A model generated the notes under the pieces. The model was given only the letters and a program-made list of their open reading frames with translations. It ran no database searches and was not told where the DNA came from. A DNA stretch of 64,000 bases from Variovorax sp. (GTDB lineage: Bacteria; Pseudomonadota; Gammaproteobacteria; Burkholderiales; Burkholderiaceae_C). Each line of letters opens with the position of its first letter. Position 1 is the stretch's first letter. The stretch covers positions 62,001-126,000 of the forward strand of contig JAGIAI010000005.1 in NCBI GenBank assembly GCA_017744935.1, given 5' to 3'. The translations under genes were made by a program, and so were the position numbers. Positions 8,753 through 17,443 of this stretch are shown one piece after another.

Positions 8753-9633
8753 TTCGGCCCCCTCGGGTTCAGCGCATCGTTCAGCGCATCGCCGACGACG
8801 TTGAACGACAGCACCGTGAGCGCGATGGCGAGGCCCGGAAACGCCGACATCCACCACGCGCTGCGCAAATACTGCTGCGCATCGTTGAGCATCGCGCCCC
8901 ACGAGACATGGTTGGGATCGCCAAGCCCGAAGAAGCTCAGGCTCGCCTCGATCAGGATCGCCATCGCGATGTCGAGCGAACCGAGCACGATGATCGGCGC
9001 CGCCACGTTCGGCAATATCTCGCGCACGATGATCGCGCCGTGCCCCATGCCCGCCACCCGTGCCGCGTCGACGAACTGCGACTGCGCCAGTGCAGCCACC
9101 GAGGCGCGCACCACACGCGCAAGCTGCGGCCAAGAGAGCGCTGCGATGACGACGATCATCTTGAACACGCTCGTGCCGAACAGCGCGATCACGATCAGCG
9201 CGACCACGAAGCGCGGCAGCGTCTGGAAGAACTCGGCGATGCGCATCAGCAATGCATCGAGCCAGCCGCCGAAGTAACCCGCCAGCGCGCCGACGATCAC
9301 GCCGACGACGACCGCGCACAGCGCACTCATCACGCCGACGGTGAGCGAGATCCGCGTGCCGAAGACGACGCGCGCCCAGATGTCGCGGCCCAGGTCGTCG
9401 GTGCCGAGCCAGTGGCCGGGCGAGAGCGGTTCGAGCAGCGAGCTGTCGCCACCGCCGAGCGGGTCGTAGGCGGTGACAAGTGGCGCGAAGATCGCCAGTG
9501 TGAAGAGCAGGGCGAGGAAGGCGAGTGCGAGCAGCGTCGTCGGCCGGCGCAGCAAACGTCGCCAGAACGCAGCCTTGCGAAAGGGCGTGCCCACCGTGGG
9601 GACTGCAACGGGAGTCAATGTCGCATCGCTCAT
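8749..9633 (-). CDS. Oligopeptide/dipeptide-type ABC permease (DppC-like)
   Basis: 294-residue inner-membrane permease. N-terminal cytoplasmic segment, first transmembrane helix at about residues 33-53 (LLALAFLALLFTLAIFAPLV), a periplasmic loop with the family motif HWLGTDDLGRDIWARVVFGTRISL, and the binding-protein-dependent transport motif near SLSFFGLGDPNHVSWGAML. Length is normal for DppC. Both gene boundaries are 4-bp overlaps with neighbours, so translational coupling is likely. Confidence 0.94.
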   Translation of the reverse strand: MSDATLTPVAVPTVGTPFRKAAFWRRLLRRPTTLLALAFLALLFTLAIFAPLVTAYDPLGGGDSSLLEPLSPGHWLGTDDLGRDIWARVVFGTRISLTVGVMSALCAVVVGVIVGALAGYFGGWLDALLMRIAEFFQTLPRFVVALIVIALFGTSVFKMIVVIAALSWPQLARVVRASVAALAQSQFVDAARVAGMGHGAIIVREILPNVAAPIIVLGSLDIAMAILIEASLSFFGLGDPNHVSWGAMLNDAQQYLRSAWWMSAFPGLAIALTVLSFNVVGDALNDALNPRGPK

Positions 9634-10607
9634 GCGCGTTCGATCCGCGGATCGATTAGTCGGTGAATGATGTCGGTGACGAGGTTCGCGATGACGACCG
9701 TGACGGACACCATCAGCAGGATCGCCAGCATCACCGGATAGTCGCGCTTGGAGATCGATTCATAGAGCAGCCGTCCGATGCCGGGCCAGGCGAATACGGC
9801 CTCGATCAATGCCGAGCCCGCGAGCACGAAACCCACGTTGTAGCCAATGACCGTCAGCACCGGTGCCGCAGCATTGCGAAGCGCATGCACCACGACCACC
9901 GTCCATTCAGAAGCGCCGCGCGAACGCGAGGCGAGGATGAAGTCGGCGTTCATCACTTCAAGCATCGCGGCGCGCGTGATGCGGGTGATCAGCGTGAGAT
10001 AGCGCAGCGACAACGCAAAGGCCGGCAGGACGAGATAGGACAGGTGCTGCACGAAGCCCTCGAAGCCCGGAAGCGTGCCGCGCACCGGGTTGTTGCCTTG
10101 CGACGGCAGCCACCCCAGCCAGATCGCGAACACGAGGATCAGCAACTGCCCGAGCCAGAAGTCCGGGATCGAATAGCCCGCCGATGACACACCCTGGATG
10201 GCGGAGTCGACCAGCCCGCGTCCGGTGCGCGCAGCCGAACGCGCCGCGACGACGCCGAAGATGATGCCCAGCACGCTGGCGAAGGCCAGTGCGGTCATGG
10301 TGAGTTCCAGCGTCGCGCCCAGCCTCTCGAGGATCAGTGTCGCCACTGGCTCCTGGTTCGCGAATGAATAGCCGAAATCACCTTGAACCACCTTGCCCAG
10401 ATAGCGCACGAGCTGGATCCACACCGGCTGATCGAGTCCGAACTCGCGACGCATCTGGTCGAGGTACTCGGGCGGCGCGGGGAAGTCGCCCACCAGCAGC
10501 GTGATCGGATCGCCCGGCGTAAAGGCGATCAACAGGAAGTTGAGCACCACCACCGCAAGCAGCAGCGGAATCGCGTGCAGCAGGCGCCGCAAGATGAAGG
10601 AAGACAT
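9630..10607 (-). CDS. Oligopeptide/dipeptide-type ABC permease (DppB-like)
   Basis: 325-residue permease with the DppB pattern: N-terminal helix (LLHAIPLLLAVVVLNFLLIA), the conserved FTPGDPITLLVGD and FGLDQPVWIQLVRYL segments, and a C-terminal helix pair ending near the stop. It follows the substrate-binding protein by 12 bp and overlaps the next permease by 4 bp. Together with that permease it forms the membrane channel of the importer. Confidence 0.94.
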   Translation of the reverse strand: MSSFILRRLLHAIPLLLAVVVLNFLLIAFTPGDPITLLVGDFPAPPEYLDQMRREFGLDQPVWIQLVRYLGKVVQGDFGYSFANQEPVATLILERLGATLELTMTALAFASVLGIIFGVVAARSAARTGRGLVDSAIQGVSSAGYSIPDFWLGQLLILVFAIWLGWLPSQGNNPVRGTLPGFEGFVQHLSYLVLPAFALSLRYLTLITRITRAAMLEVMNADFILASRSRGASEWTVVVVHALRNAAAPVLTVIGYNVGFVLAGSALIEAVFAWPGIGRLLYESISKRDYPVMLAILLMVSVTVVIANLVTDIIHRLIDPRIERA

Positions 10608-10619
10608 CGGGCGAGGAGG

Positions 10620-12224
10620 CTAGTCCGCGCGCTTGACGCCAGCCCACTGGTCGCGCGCATCGAGCGCAGGGAACACGCCGGTGAGCTTCTTGCTCGCGGT
10701 GTCGACCGTCTCTTCGTCGAACAGGACCAGCGTCGGCAGATCCTCGTTGAGGATCGCCTGCAGCTCCTTGTAGGCCTTGGCGCGCACGTCCCGATCGGTG
10801 GCCGTCGCGGCGCGGCTCAGCAGATCGTCGACCTTCGGATTTGAATAGCCGCTCGCGTTGGTATTGGGCGAGGTGCCGGTGTAGGTGTTGTAGAGCCGCG
10901 TGTAGCCGATGGCCGGGTCGCCGGCCGAGAAGTACGAGCCGAGCATCATGTCGTAGTCGCGTTTGGCGAACACGCGGTCGTAGTACACCGAGCGTTCCAG
11001 CGGCTCCAGCTTCACTTCGAGGCCGATCTGGCGCAGGTTGTCCTGGATGATCTGCGCCTGTGCGCGCATCTGCGCGCGGCTGGCGTCGAAGGGCATGCGC
11101 ACCGTCGTGTTGCCGGCCTTGGCGCCGGCCTTCTCGAACAGCGCCTTGGCGTGTGCGGGATCGAGCGGGTACTTCTTCGCGTAGCTCACCTCGTCGTTGA
11201 AGAGCCACTTGAAGCCGTCGCCGAAGGCGCCCGCGCCCGGCCGCGCGATGCCGTTCATGGCCTGCTTGACGAGCCGTTGCCGGTCGATCGCGAAGGCAGC
11301 CGCGTGGCGCGCCTCCAGCTTCGAGAACAGCGGCGACTGCGTGTTGAACATCAGGAAGTAGACCGCCGGAATGTTCACGCCACGACGCGGCGCAAGGTTC
11401 TTGTCCGCGAGGATGCGCGGCACCTCGGGCTTGGGCGTGTAGAAGTCGAGCAGTTCGTCGATCTCCCCAGTCTGGAGTGCCGGCACGCGATTGGCCGCCT
11501 GGGGGATGACCTGGAAGATGATGGATTCAAGAAAAGGCTTGTCGCCATCCCAGTATTGATCATTGCGCACGAGCTTGATGCTGGCCCCACGCTTCCATTC
11601 GCCGAACTTGAAGGGGCCGGTCCCGACCGGCTTCTGGTTGGCCGGGTTGGTGCCGATGTTGCTGCCTTCGTAGAGGTGGCGCGGGAGGATCGGCGCATCG
11701 AACACCGTCAACTGCGACAGCAGCGGCGCATACGGCTTCTGCATCCTGACCACCACCGTCAGGTTATCGGGCGTGTCGACCTCGATGCCGAGGTTCTTGA
11801 ACACGGGCGCCGCGCGCGGATGCAGCTTGCCGATGACTTCCATCAGCGTGAACTTCACATCTGCACTGGTGAAATCCTTGCCGTCATGCCACTTCACGCC
11901 GGGGCGCAATGTGAAGCGGTACGTCTTGCCATCGGGCGACACCGTCCATGCAGTCGCCAGCGAGGGCTTTGCGTTGTATTGCGGATCGAGCCAGACGAGG
12001 CCTTCGAGGATCTTGGCCGAGACATCGCCAGCCGCGAAGTCGGTGGTTGTGCCGAGGTTGAGCGTCGGCGGATCGGCGTCGATGGCCAGCACCGCAGTGC
12101 CCTTGCCGGTGGCCGCGCGCCCATGGCGCGTGGTGGCGAGGCCGCCGGCTGCAGCAAGTGCGCCGAGGGTCAGCTGGCGGCGCGTCAGACGAGGGAGCGT
12201 GGAGTTCTTCAGGTGATCAGTCAT
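10620..12224 (-). CDS. ABC transporter substrate-binding protein (SBP family 5), Tat-type signal
   Basis: 534-residue periplasmic binding protein, first gene of the importer operon. The N terminus has a twin-arginine type signal (LTRRQLTLGALAAAGGLA), so it is probably exported folded. The body matches family 5 solute-binding proteins: YNAKPSLATAWTVSPDGKTY, VKWHDGKDFTSADVKF and FKFGEWKRGASIKLVRNDQY. The ATG at 12224 is used; a TTG 12 bp earlier is in frame, and neither has a strong ribosome binding site. The ligand is unknown. Divergent from an M20 amidohydrolase 90 bp away, which hints at N-acyl amino acids or short peptides, but this is inference. Confidence 0.92.
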   Translation of the reverse strand: MTDHLKNSTLPRLTRRQLTLGALAAAGGLATTRHGRAATGKGTAVLAIDADPPTLNLGTTTDFAAGDVSAKILEGLVWLDPQYNAKPSLATAWTVSPDGKTYRFTLRPGVKWHDGKDFTSADVKFTLMEVIGKLHPRAAPVFKNLGIEVDTPDNLTVVVRMQKPYAPLLSQLTVFDAPILPRHLYEGSNIGTNPANQKPVGTGPFKFGEWKRGASIKLVRNDQYWDGDKPFLESIIFQVIPQAANRVPALQTGEIDELLDFYTPKPEVPRILADKNLAPRRGVNIPAVYFLMFNTQSPLFSKLEARHAAAFAIDRQRLVKQAMNGIARPGAGAFGDGFKWLFNDEVSYAKKYPLDPAHAKALFEKAGAKAGNTTVRMPFDASRAQMRAQAQIIQDNLRQIGLEVKLEPLERSVYYDRVFAKRDYDMMLGSYFSAGDPAIGYTRLYNTYTGTSPNTNASGYSNPKVDDLLSRAATATDRDVRAKAYKELQAILNEDLPTLVLFDEETVDTASKKLTGVFPALDARDQWAGVKRAD

Positions 12225-12314
12225 CGTCGTGGGCAAGCAATATCGAGGCCATCGCGGCAGCCCGCATTATTGGCGTGGAAAATGCGTTCCCACTGCGTTG
12301 AAGGCGGCTCCCCG

Positions 12315-13499
12315 ATGATTTCAGTTCCCATCCATCCAGGCATCCAGGCGACTACCGAGGAGATGGTCGGCCTGCGGCGGCAGATCCATGCGAACCCCGA
12401 ACTTGGCTACGAGGAGTTCCACACCAGCGAGCTGGTGGCCGAGCGTCTCGCGCGATGGGGCTTCACGGTTCATCGCGGCATCGGCGGCACGGGCGTGGTC
12501 GGCACGCTCAAGGTCGGCGACGGCGCCAGGCGGTTGGGGCTGCGCGCCGACATGGATGCACTGCCGATGACCGAGACCACCGGCCTGGCATGGGCGAGCC
12601 GCAAGCCGGGTGCGATGCATGCGTGCGGCCATGACGGGCACACCGCCACCTTGCTCGCCGCGGCGCAACTGCTGGCGGTCACCAGGAGCTTCAACGGCAC
12701 GCTCAACGTCATCTTCCAGCCCGCCGAAGAAGGCTTGATGGGCGCGAAGAAGATGGTCGAGGAGGGACTATTCGACCGCTTTCCGTGCGATGCGGTGTAC
12801 GCGTATCACAACGAGCCGGGCTTTCCGGCGGGCCAGTTCGGCTTTCTGCCGGGCGTGATCTACAGCTCGTCCGACACGGCAGTCATCACCATCGAAGGCA
12901 AGGGCGGCCACGGCGCGATGCCGCACACGACGGTCGATCCGATCGTGGTCGCGGCGCACCTGATCCTTGCGCTCCAGACGCTCGTGTCGCGCGAGGTCGA
13001 CCCCAACGACATGGCGGTCGTCACGGTCGGCGCGATGAGCGCCGGCAAGGCGCCGAACGTGATTCCGACCAGCGCGGAACTCAAGCTGTCGATCCGCGCG
13101 CGAAAGCCGGAGGTGCGCGCCTTTCTGCGTGACCGGATCATCGCGATGGCGCAAGGCCAGGCGGCAGTGCACGGCGCCACCGCCATGGTCGACTATCAGT
13201 GGAAGATGCCGCCCTGCGTGAACGATGAGGCGGCGACCGAATTTGCACAGCAGGTGGCGCGCACGTCGATGGGCGACAAGGCGCTCATCCCCGACATGGC
13301 GCCGCTGCAGGCCAGCGACGATTTCGCGTTCATGCTGAACGCGGTGCCGGGCAGCTACTTCATCGTTGGCAATGGCGACGGCAAGCCCGGAAGCGGCCCG
13401 GGCTGCATGGTCCACAACACGGGGTACGACTTCAACGACGAAATCCTGCCCAGTACGGCGAGCTATTGGGTCTCGCTCGTGCAGGCGTACCTGCGCTGA
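12315..13499 (+). CDS. M20-family amidohydrolase (hippurate hydrolase-like)
   Basis: 394-residue cytoplasmic metallohydrolase of the M20D group, which removes acyl groups from N-acyl amino acids. Metal-binding motifs: GLRADMDALPM, MHACGHDGHTATLL, and PAEEGLMGAKKMVEEG containing the catalytic Glu pair. The later lid-domain segment GKGGHGAMPHTTVDP and the final SDDFAFMLNAVPGSYF are also typical. The ATG at 12315 begins immediately before the conserved N terminus; the frame is open upstream but antisense to the binding-protein gene. Divergently transcribed from the peptide-type importer operon. Confidence 0.93.
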   Translation: MISVPIHPGIQATTEEMVGLRRQIHANPELGYEEFHTSELVAERLARWGFTVHRGIGGTGVVGTLKVGDGARRLGLRADMDALPMTETTGLAWASRKPGAMHACGHDGHTATLLAAAQLLAVTRSFNGTLNVIFQPAEEGLMGAKKMVEEGLFDRFPCDAVYAYHNEPGFPAGQFGFLPGVIYSSSDTAVITIEGKGGHGAMPHTTVDPIVVAAHLILALQTLVSREVDPNDMAVVTVGAMSAGKAPNVIPTSAELKLSIRARKPEVRAFLRDRIIAMAQGQAAVHGATAMVDYQWKMPPCVNDEAATEFAQQVARTSMGDKALIPDMAPLQASDDFAFMLNAVPGSYFIVGNGDGKPGSGPGCMVHNTGYDFNDEILPSTASYWVSLVQAYLR

Positions 13500-13502
13500 G
13501 GT

Positions 13503-13646
13503 TCATCGCCGAGGGATGTAGGCGCCCATTTCCGTCAACTCTCCCGCGGTGATCTTCGCGTTCTTCACGCGACGATCGAGTTCACCGGAAAGAAACGACA
13601 GCATCGCCTCGCGTTCGGTGATGCTCGTCTTCGGGAGCAGCTTGGA
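13503..13646 (-). pseudogene. Possible 5'-truncated gene remnant
   Basis: On the minus strand a 47-codon stretch reads as ordinary protein (SKLLPKTSITEREAMLSFL, then a charged helix, ending in EMGAYIPRR and TGA). Upstream in this frame there is only low-complexity sequence and a stop, and no plausible start other than an internal ATG giving 33 residues. It looks like the C-terminal end of a gene whose front has been lost, in a region that otherwise contains little. No family is recognised. Confidence 0.3.
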
Positions 13647-13663
13647 GGGTGGGGTATGTCGTG

Positions 13664-13771
13664 ATGGCCGTTGGCGTGCTATTGCTGCTATTGCTCAACG
13701 TTCTTCTGCCGGTCGACTTGTTCCAGGGACCGAACCACTACTATCGAGTGGTCCCGACCGAGCACCAATAG
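13664..13771 (+). CDS. Putative 35-residue single-span membrane peptide
   Basis: A short frame reading MAVGVLLLLLLNVLLPVDLF followed by a polar tail QGPNHYYRVVPTEHQ. One strongly hydrophobic helix and a polar, tyrosine-containing tail suggest a small membrane protein. A purine-rich sequence (GGAGG at 13644-13648 and GGGG at 13651-13654) lies in ribosome-binding range of the ATG, and a GTG directly precedes it. It ends 21 bp before the GNAT gene on the same strand. No known family is recognised. Confidence 0.35.
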   Translation: MAVGVLLLLLLNVLLPVDLFQGPNHYYRVVPTEHQ

Positions 13772-13792
13772 AGAGTCGCCAAAATCGCCTCC

Positions 13793-14284
13793 ATGAACAT
13801 TCAGCAAGGGCACGCGTCGGATGCACCAGCAATTGCATCCGTCCTGCATGAGGCGGCTCAGTGGCTAGCCGGTGAAGGCAGAGGTCTCTGGTCGGCAGCC
13901 GAAATCAGCCTGGACTGCGTTCAACGAGACATAGGCGCCGGACTGTTTCACGTCGCCCGCGACGGCGAGCAACTGGCCGGCGTCATGAAGTTCGAATTGG
14001 AGGACGCCCATTTCTGGCCCGAGGTTCAGCCAGGAACCTCGGCCTTTGTTCACAAGCTCGCCATACGCCGAGCGTGGGCGAAGAAGGGAGTCTCGACCGA
14101 GTTGCTGTCATACGCGCGAATCCGAGCTCGGCAGGTCGGGCGTGCTCACCTTCGCCTGGATTGCGTTGCGGACCGTCAAGGGCTGCGGAACCTCTATGAA
14201 AGCTTCGGCTTCGCATTGCACAGCGTCGTCCAGATAGGGACGACCAGGTTTGCTCGGTATGAAATCCCCTCGGCAACGCTGTAG
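13793..14284 (+). CDS. GNAT-family N-acetyltransferase
   Basis: 163-residue protein with the GNAT fold pattern: N-terminal helix (DAPAIASVLHEAAQWLA), beta-strand pair ending FHVARDGEQLAGVMKFEL, the acetyl-CoA-binding strand/loop region FVHKLAIRRAWAKKGVSTEL, and the C-terminal LRNLYESFGFALHS. The loop lacks the full Q/RxxGxG/A consensus (here RAWAKKGVS), so it is a divergent member. It transfers an acetyl group from acetyl-CoA to an unknown amine. Neighbours give no clue to the substrate. Confidence 0.85.
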   Translation: MNIQQGHASDAPAIASVLHEAAQWLAGEGRGLWSAAEISLDCVQRDIGAGLFHVARDGEQLAGVMKFELEDAHFWPEVQPGTSAFVHKLAIRRAWAKKGVSTELLSYARIRARQVGRAHLRLDCVADRQGLRNLYESFGFALHSVVQIGTTRFARYEIPSATL

Positions 14285-14526
14285 GAGCGCTGAAGCCCAC
14301 CGGACGGAGAGAGCGCCTCGGTCTCCGTTGATGGAGCGGCCACCGTCGATCTTCCCGCGGTCGGAAAATCAGGGACTACGTTTTCGAACGGACGCCAAAC
14401 GCTGCTCATCGAGCAAGGTCGCACATCGTGGGCCGTTGGGCGTGCCATGCCGGTTGCGTGCACCGGCGGACCAAGGCAAATTTGCTCGCAAACGGCCCAG
14501 TCCCCGGCTGGAGGGAGAATTGTGTG

Positions 14527-14784
14527 ATGGCTACTGCAAGGTCCTTCGAGACCACCGACTACAAGCTCTTTCCCTCGCCACGCAACGTGCACCGGGTCGT
14601 GTTCGAACACCAAGTGTTTGTGCCGCAGCCGTACGCGCTTATCGACCTCCCGAGTTTTGACCTCAAAGGCCGCTACAGCCTATTCGGTGCCTGCCGGCTC
14701 GCTGACGGCAAGATGGGCCAACTGGTGACACTGGAGCAAGAGGACGATATCGCGAGGTTCAAGGCAAGGTTCGTTCCGGATTAG
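14527..14784 (+). CDS. Small hypothetical protein (85 aa)
   Basis: 85-residue soluble protein, start at ATG 14527 with GGAGGGA about 8-14 bases upstream (a GTG at 14524 is an alternative). The sequence looks genuinely coding: a beta-rich central part (HRVVFEHQVFVPQPYALIDL) and an acidic C-terminal end (QEDDIARFKARFVPD). No family is recognised. A candidate intrinsic terminator follows about 35 bp after the stop, which supports a real transcription unit. Confidence 0.5.
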   Translation: MATARSFETTDYKLFPSPRNVHRVVFEHQVFVPQPYALIDLPSFDLKGRYSLFGACRLADGKMGQLVTLEQEDDIARFKARFVPD

Positions 14785-14817
14785 CCGAAAGCCGAGGTTC
14801 TCAGCCCAGTGGTCTGA

Positions 14818-14846
14818 CGGAGGTTTGGAATCTCCGCCGGTTTTTT
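14818..14846 (+). terminator. Candidate Rho-independent terminator
   Basis: A short inverted repeat CGGAG (14818-14822) / CTCCG (14832-14836) with a 9-base loop is followed by CCGG and six T residues (14841-14846). It sits between the 85-residue hypothetical gene and the DTW-domain gene. The stem is short, so confidence is moderate. Confidence 0.4.
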
Positions 14847-14897
14847 GCGGCCGCTGTTGGCCGAGGCCGGTCCTTCCTGTTGCCCGAAAATCTCGGG

Positions 14898-15665
14898 ATG
14901 CCACACGCTGTATCCCGCCTGCGCGCCGCCCGTCTAGCGCGCAGCGCCAAACCCTTTCTCGCCCGTGGTGGCTTCAAGCGCGAGCGCTGCGGAAACTGCA
15001 GGCTGGTTCCGAGTCACTGCATGTGCTCCTTGCGCCCTTCGCTCACCACACGCGCAGGGGTGTGTCTCCTCATGGCTGACATCGAGCCGCTCAAACCGAC
15101 CAATACCGGCTGGTTGGTCGCCGATGTGGTGCCCGATACGTTTGCCTTCAGCTGGACGCGCACCGAACCCGACCCCGCTCTTCTTGCCCTGCTGAGCGAC
15201 TCGCAGTGGCAACCGTATGTCGTGTTTCCGGGCCAGTATGTCGCGCCCGAGCGGGTCGTGCGCGCCGTGCAGCCGCCCGCCAGCCCTGGTGGTGATGCCG
15301 GAAAGCGCCCGCTGTTCATCCTCCTGGACGCGACATGGACCGAGGCTCGCAAGATGTTTCGAAGAAGTCCTTATCTCGACCAATTTCCGGTACTAAGCCT
15401 GGAGCCCGAAAAGGCGTCGCAATACAAGCTGCGCCGCTCCGGCCGCGACGACCATTTCTGTACAAGCGAGGTAGCCGCCCTATGCATGAGCTTGGCAGGT
15501 GAACGCGTTGCCGCACGTACGCTGGAGGCTTACCTTGCGGTATTCACCCATCACTATTTGCATGCGAAGAATCAGCAACCTGTCACGTGGGAAGGCGTTG
15601 CCCACCAGCGCTTGCGCGAGGTGTCTCTGCCCCAGCCATCGCGTTCTGCCATGAGCCGTGGGTAG
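14898..15665 (+). CDS. tapT: DTW domain protein, tRNA-uridine aminocarboxypropyltransferase (TapT/YfiP family)
   Basis: 255-residue protein of the DTW family, whose characterised members add the 3-amino-3-carboxypropyl group from S-adenosylmethionine to uridine 47 of tRNA. Seen: an N-terminal Cys cluster C31-x-x-C34-x6-C41-x-C43 in RCGNCRLVPSHCMCS, the loop EPLKPTNTG, and the DTW-type motif LLDATW at residues 142-147 followed by EARKMF. ATG 14898 is preferred over an in-frame TTG 18 bp upstream. Assignment to the family is firm; the exact tRNA position is by homology only. Confidence 0.85.
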   Translation: MPHAVSRLRAARLARSAKPFLARGGFKRERCGNCRLVPSHCMCSLRPSLTTRAGVCLLMADIEPLKPTNTGWLVADVVPDTFAFSWTRTEPDPALLALLSDSQWQPYVVFPGQYVAPERVVRAVQPPASPGGDAGKRPLFILLDATWTEARKMFRRSPYLDQFPVLSLEPEKASQYKLRRSGRDDHFCTSEVAALCMSLAGERVAARTLEAYLAVFTHHYLHAKNQQPVTWEGVAHQRLREVSLPQPSRSAMSRG

Positions 15666-16043
15666 CAGTTGGCGGATAAACCGCGCGCCAGAAGCAGTCC
15701 GAGGGACTCTCCAGGCAGGGGATGTAGTAGCTACTCTTGGGTGATTGCCGTCGCAAGCGCGCGAAAAAGTGAACTAGCACGTCGCATCGGACAAAACAGG
15801 GGACTTGACTGGGTCATGCCAAGTGCCCCGAGCCTCAAGTACGTGCGAACGCTCGAAGAGGGGCTCGCCGGCTCGAACACGTCCATGTCCGTCCGCCCGG
15901 TGTAGCGTGGTGTGTGGTCCGAGGTTTCTCTCGGAAACAGGCTGCTAGTCCTCGCTTTAGCCGCCGGTCCTCATCATTCGGTGGTATTTGCCAACCGCGC
16001 TTGCGGCGGCACCTTGCGACAACTCGCAAGGGCCCTGCTGGCT
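15666..16043. other. Intergenic stretch with no recognised gene
   Basis: 378 bp between the DTW-family gene and the DD-carboxypeptidase 3' end. Open frames exist on both strands (up to about 78 codons) but show no recognisable protein pattern and no good ribosome binding site. A short palindrome GTAGTAGCTAC near 15724-15734 stands out but has no poly-T tail. It may be decayed sequence. Confidence 0.5.
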
Positions 16044-17285
16044 TCACTTGCCGAACAGCTTGGTCACACGCTGCCAAGAGCGCAGCATGAAGCCCGCGCG
16101 TTCGACATCGGCCTGCGCGATCAGCGGTGCTTCTCCCACCGGCTTGCCGTTCGAGTTCGCGACGACCTTGCCGATCACCGCACCCTTGGCCACCGGCGCT
16201 TCCAGGTCCGGCTTGATCTGGACCGAGGTCTGCACCTGCTGGCCGCGCGGCACGGTCACCGTCCATGGCGACGCGAGGCCCGCTGCCACCGTGTCTGCCT
16301 TGCCGAAGATGACCTTGGGCGTCGCGACGACCGCGTTCGGCTGGATCGGCGTGGCCTTCTCGAAGTTGCTGTAGCCCCATCCGAGCAAGGTGCGCGTCTG
16401 GTCGGCACGCGCCTGTGCGCTGTTGGTGTTGAGGATGACCGTGATGAGGCGCATCCCGTTGCGCTTGGAGGAGGTGACCAGACAGTAGCCTGCCTCCTGG
16501 GTGTGACCGGTCTTCAGGCCGTCGACGGTGGGATCGGTGTAGAGCAGGGCATTGCGATTGCCCTGCTTGATGCCGTTGTACTTGAACTCGCGCTCGGCGT
16601 AGATCGGATAGAAGTCGGAGCTGTCGCGGATGATGGCGCGCGCCAGGATCGCGAGGTCTCGCGCCGACGCCTTGTGGTCCGGGTCGGGCAGGCCCGTGGC
16701 GTTGACGAAATGGGTGTGCGTCATGCCGAGGCGCTGGGCTTCGGCATTCATGAGCTTGGCGAAGCCCTCTTCGGAGCCGGCCATGTGCTCGGCGATGGCC
16801 TTGGACGCGTCGTTGCCGGACTGGATGATGATCCCGCGCAGGATGTCGATCACCGTGGCCTGGCTGTTCAGCGGCAGGTACATGCACGACTCCGTGCTGG
16901 AACCACGGCACCAGGCGTTCTGGCTGGTCGTGACGAGATCGTCCTTCTTGAGCTTGCCCGAGCGGAGCGCCTGCTCGACCAGGAAGCTGGTCATCATCTT
17001 GGTGAGCGATGCGGGGGGCAGCGGTTCGTCAGCATTGGCCGAGGCCAGCACTTCGCCGGAGTCGAAGTCCATCAACAGCCATGCCTTGGCGGCGAGGGCC
17101 GGGGCGCCGCCGGCCACGGCGGTTTCACCGGCGACGGGTGCTGCCGCGGGCGCATCGGCGGTGGGCTTCTTCTGGACTGCTTTCTTGGCAACGTGGGAGG
17201 CCGCAAAAGACGCGGAGGTGGGAACCAGGGTGGTTGCGGCGATTGCGAGGACCACCGGGAGGATGGAGAAAGTCTTGGGATGCAT
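16044..17285 (-). CDS. D-alanyl-D-alanine carboxypeptidase (PBP5/6, S11 family)
   Basis: 413-residue low-molecular-mass penicillin-binding protein that trims the terminal D-Ala from peptidoglycan stem peptides in the periplasm. A signal peptide (about residues 1-28, ending SASFAASHVA) is followed by an Ala/Pro/Lys-rich linker (about 29-65). Active-site motifs are complete: SLTK (SxxK nucleophile), SGN in IIQSGNDASKAIAEHM, and KTG in VDGLKTGHTQEAGYCL. The C-terminal PBP5_C beta domain is present (VFGKAD/IFGKADTVAAGL region), and the end resembles the membrane-anchor region. Divergent from the copper operon. Confidence 0.94.
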   Translation of the reverse strand: MHPKTFSILPVVLAIAATTLVPTSASFAASHVAKKAVQKKPTADAPAAAPVAGETAVAGGAPALAAKAWLLMDFDSGEVLASANADEPLPPASLTKMMTSFLVEQALRSGKLKKDDLVTTSQNAWCRGSSTESCMYLPLNSQATVIDILRGIIIQSGNDASKAIAEHMAGSEEGFAKLMNAEAQRLGMTHTHFVNATGLPDPDHKASARDLAILARAIIRDSSDFYPIYAEREFKYNGIKQGNRNALLYTDPTVDGLKTGHTQEAGYCLVTSSKRNGMRLITVILNTNSAQARADQTRTLLGWGYSNFEKATPIQPNAVVATPKVIFGKADTVAAGLASPWTVTVPRGQQVQTSVQIKPDLEAPVAKGAVIGKVVANSNGKPVGEAPLIAQADVERAGFMLRSWQRVTKLFGK

Positions 17286-17405
17286 GGGTATTCAGGGGCA
17301 GAACGCAGATTGTCGCGGATCGAAGCGTCGATTCTTGACTGTGCCCACTCAGGATTAGGGATTGGCGCGCAAGTTCAGTGCATCCAAACGTTAGCCGGAC
17401 GTGCG

Positions 17406-17436
17406 TTGACCTTCCCATGGGGGGAAGGTCTAGGAT
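17406..17436 (+). promoter_or_regulatory. CueR/MerR-type copper-responsive promoter with operator
   Basis: The -35 box TTGACC (17406-17411) and the -10 box TAGGAT (17431-17436) are separated by 19 bp, the over-long spacing typical of MerR-family activated promoters. Inside the spacer lies a perfect inverted repeat ACCTTCC-N7-GGAAGGT (17409-17429), which matches the CueR operator of copA-type promoters. It faces the four-gene copper operon. No CueR gene is in the window. The expected transcription start (about 17443) nearly coincides with a GTG codon at 17444. Confidence 0.85.
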
Positions 17437-17443
17437 GCGCGCC

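Noticed and set aside
15724..15734. Palindrome GTAGTAGCTAC as insertion-sequence end or terminator
   Set aside because: Too short, no matching second copy and no transposase remnant found nearby.
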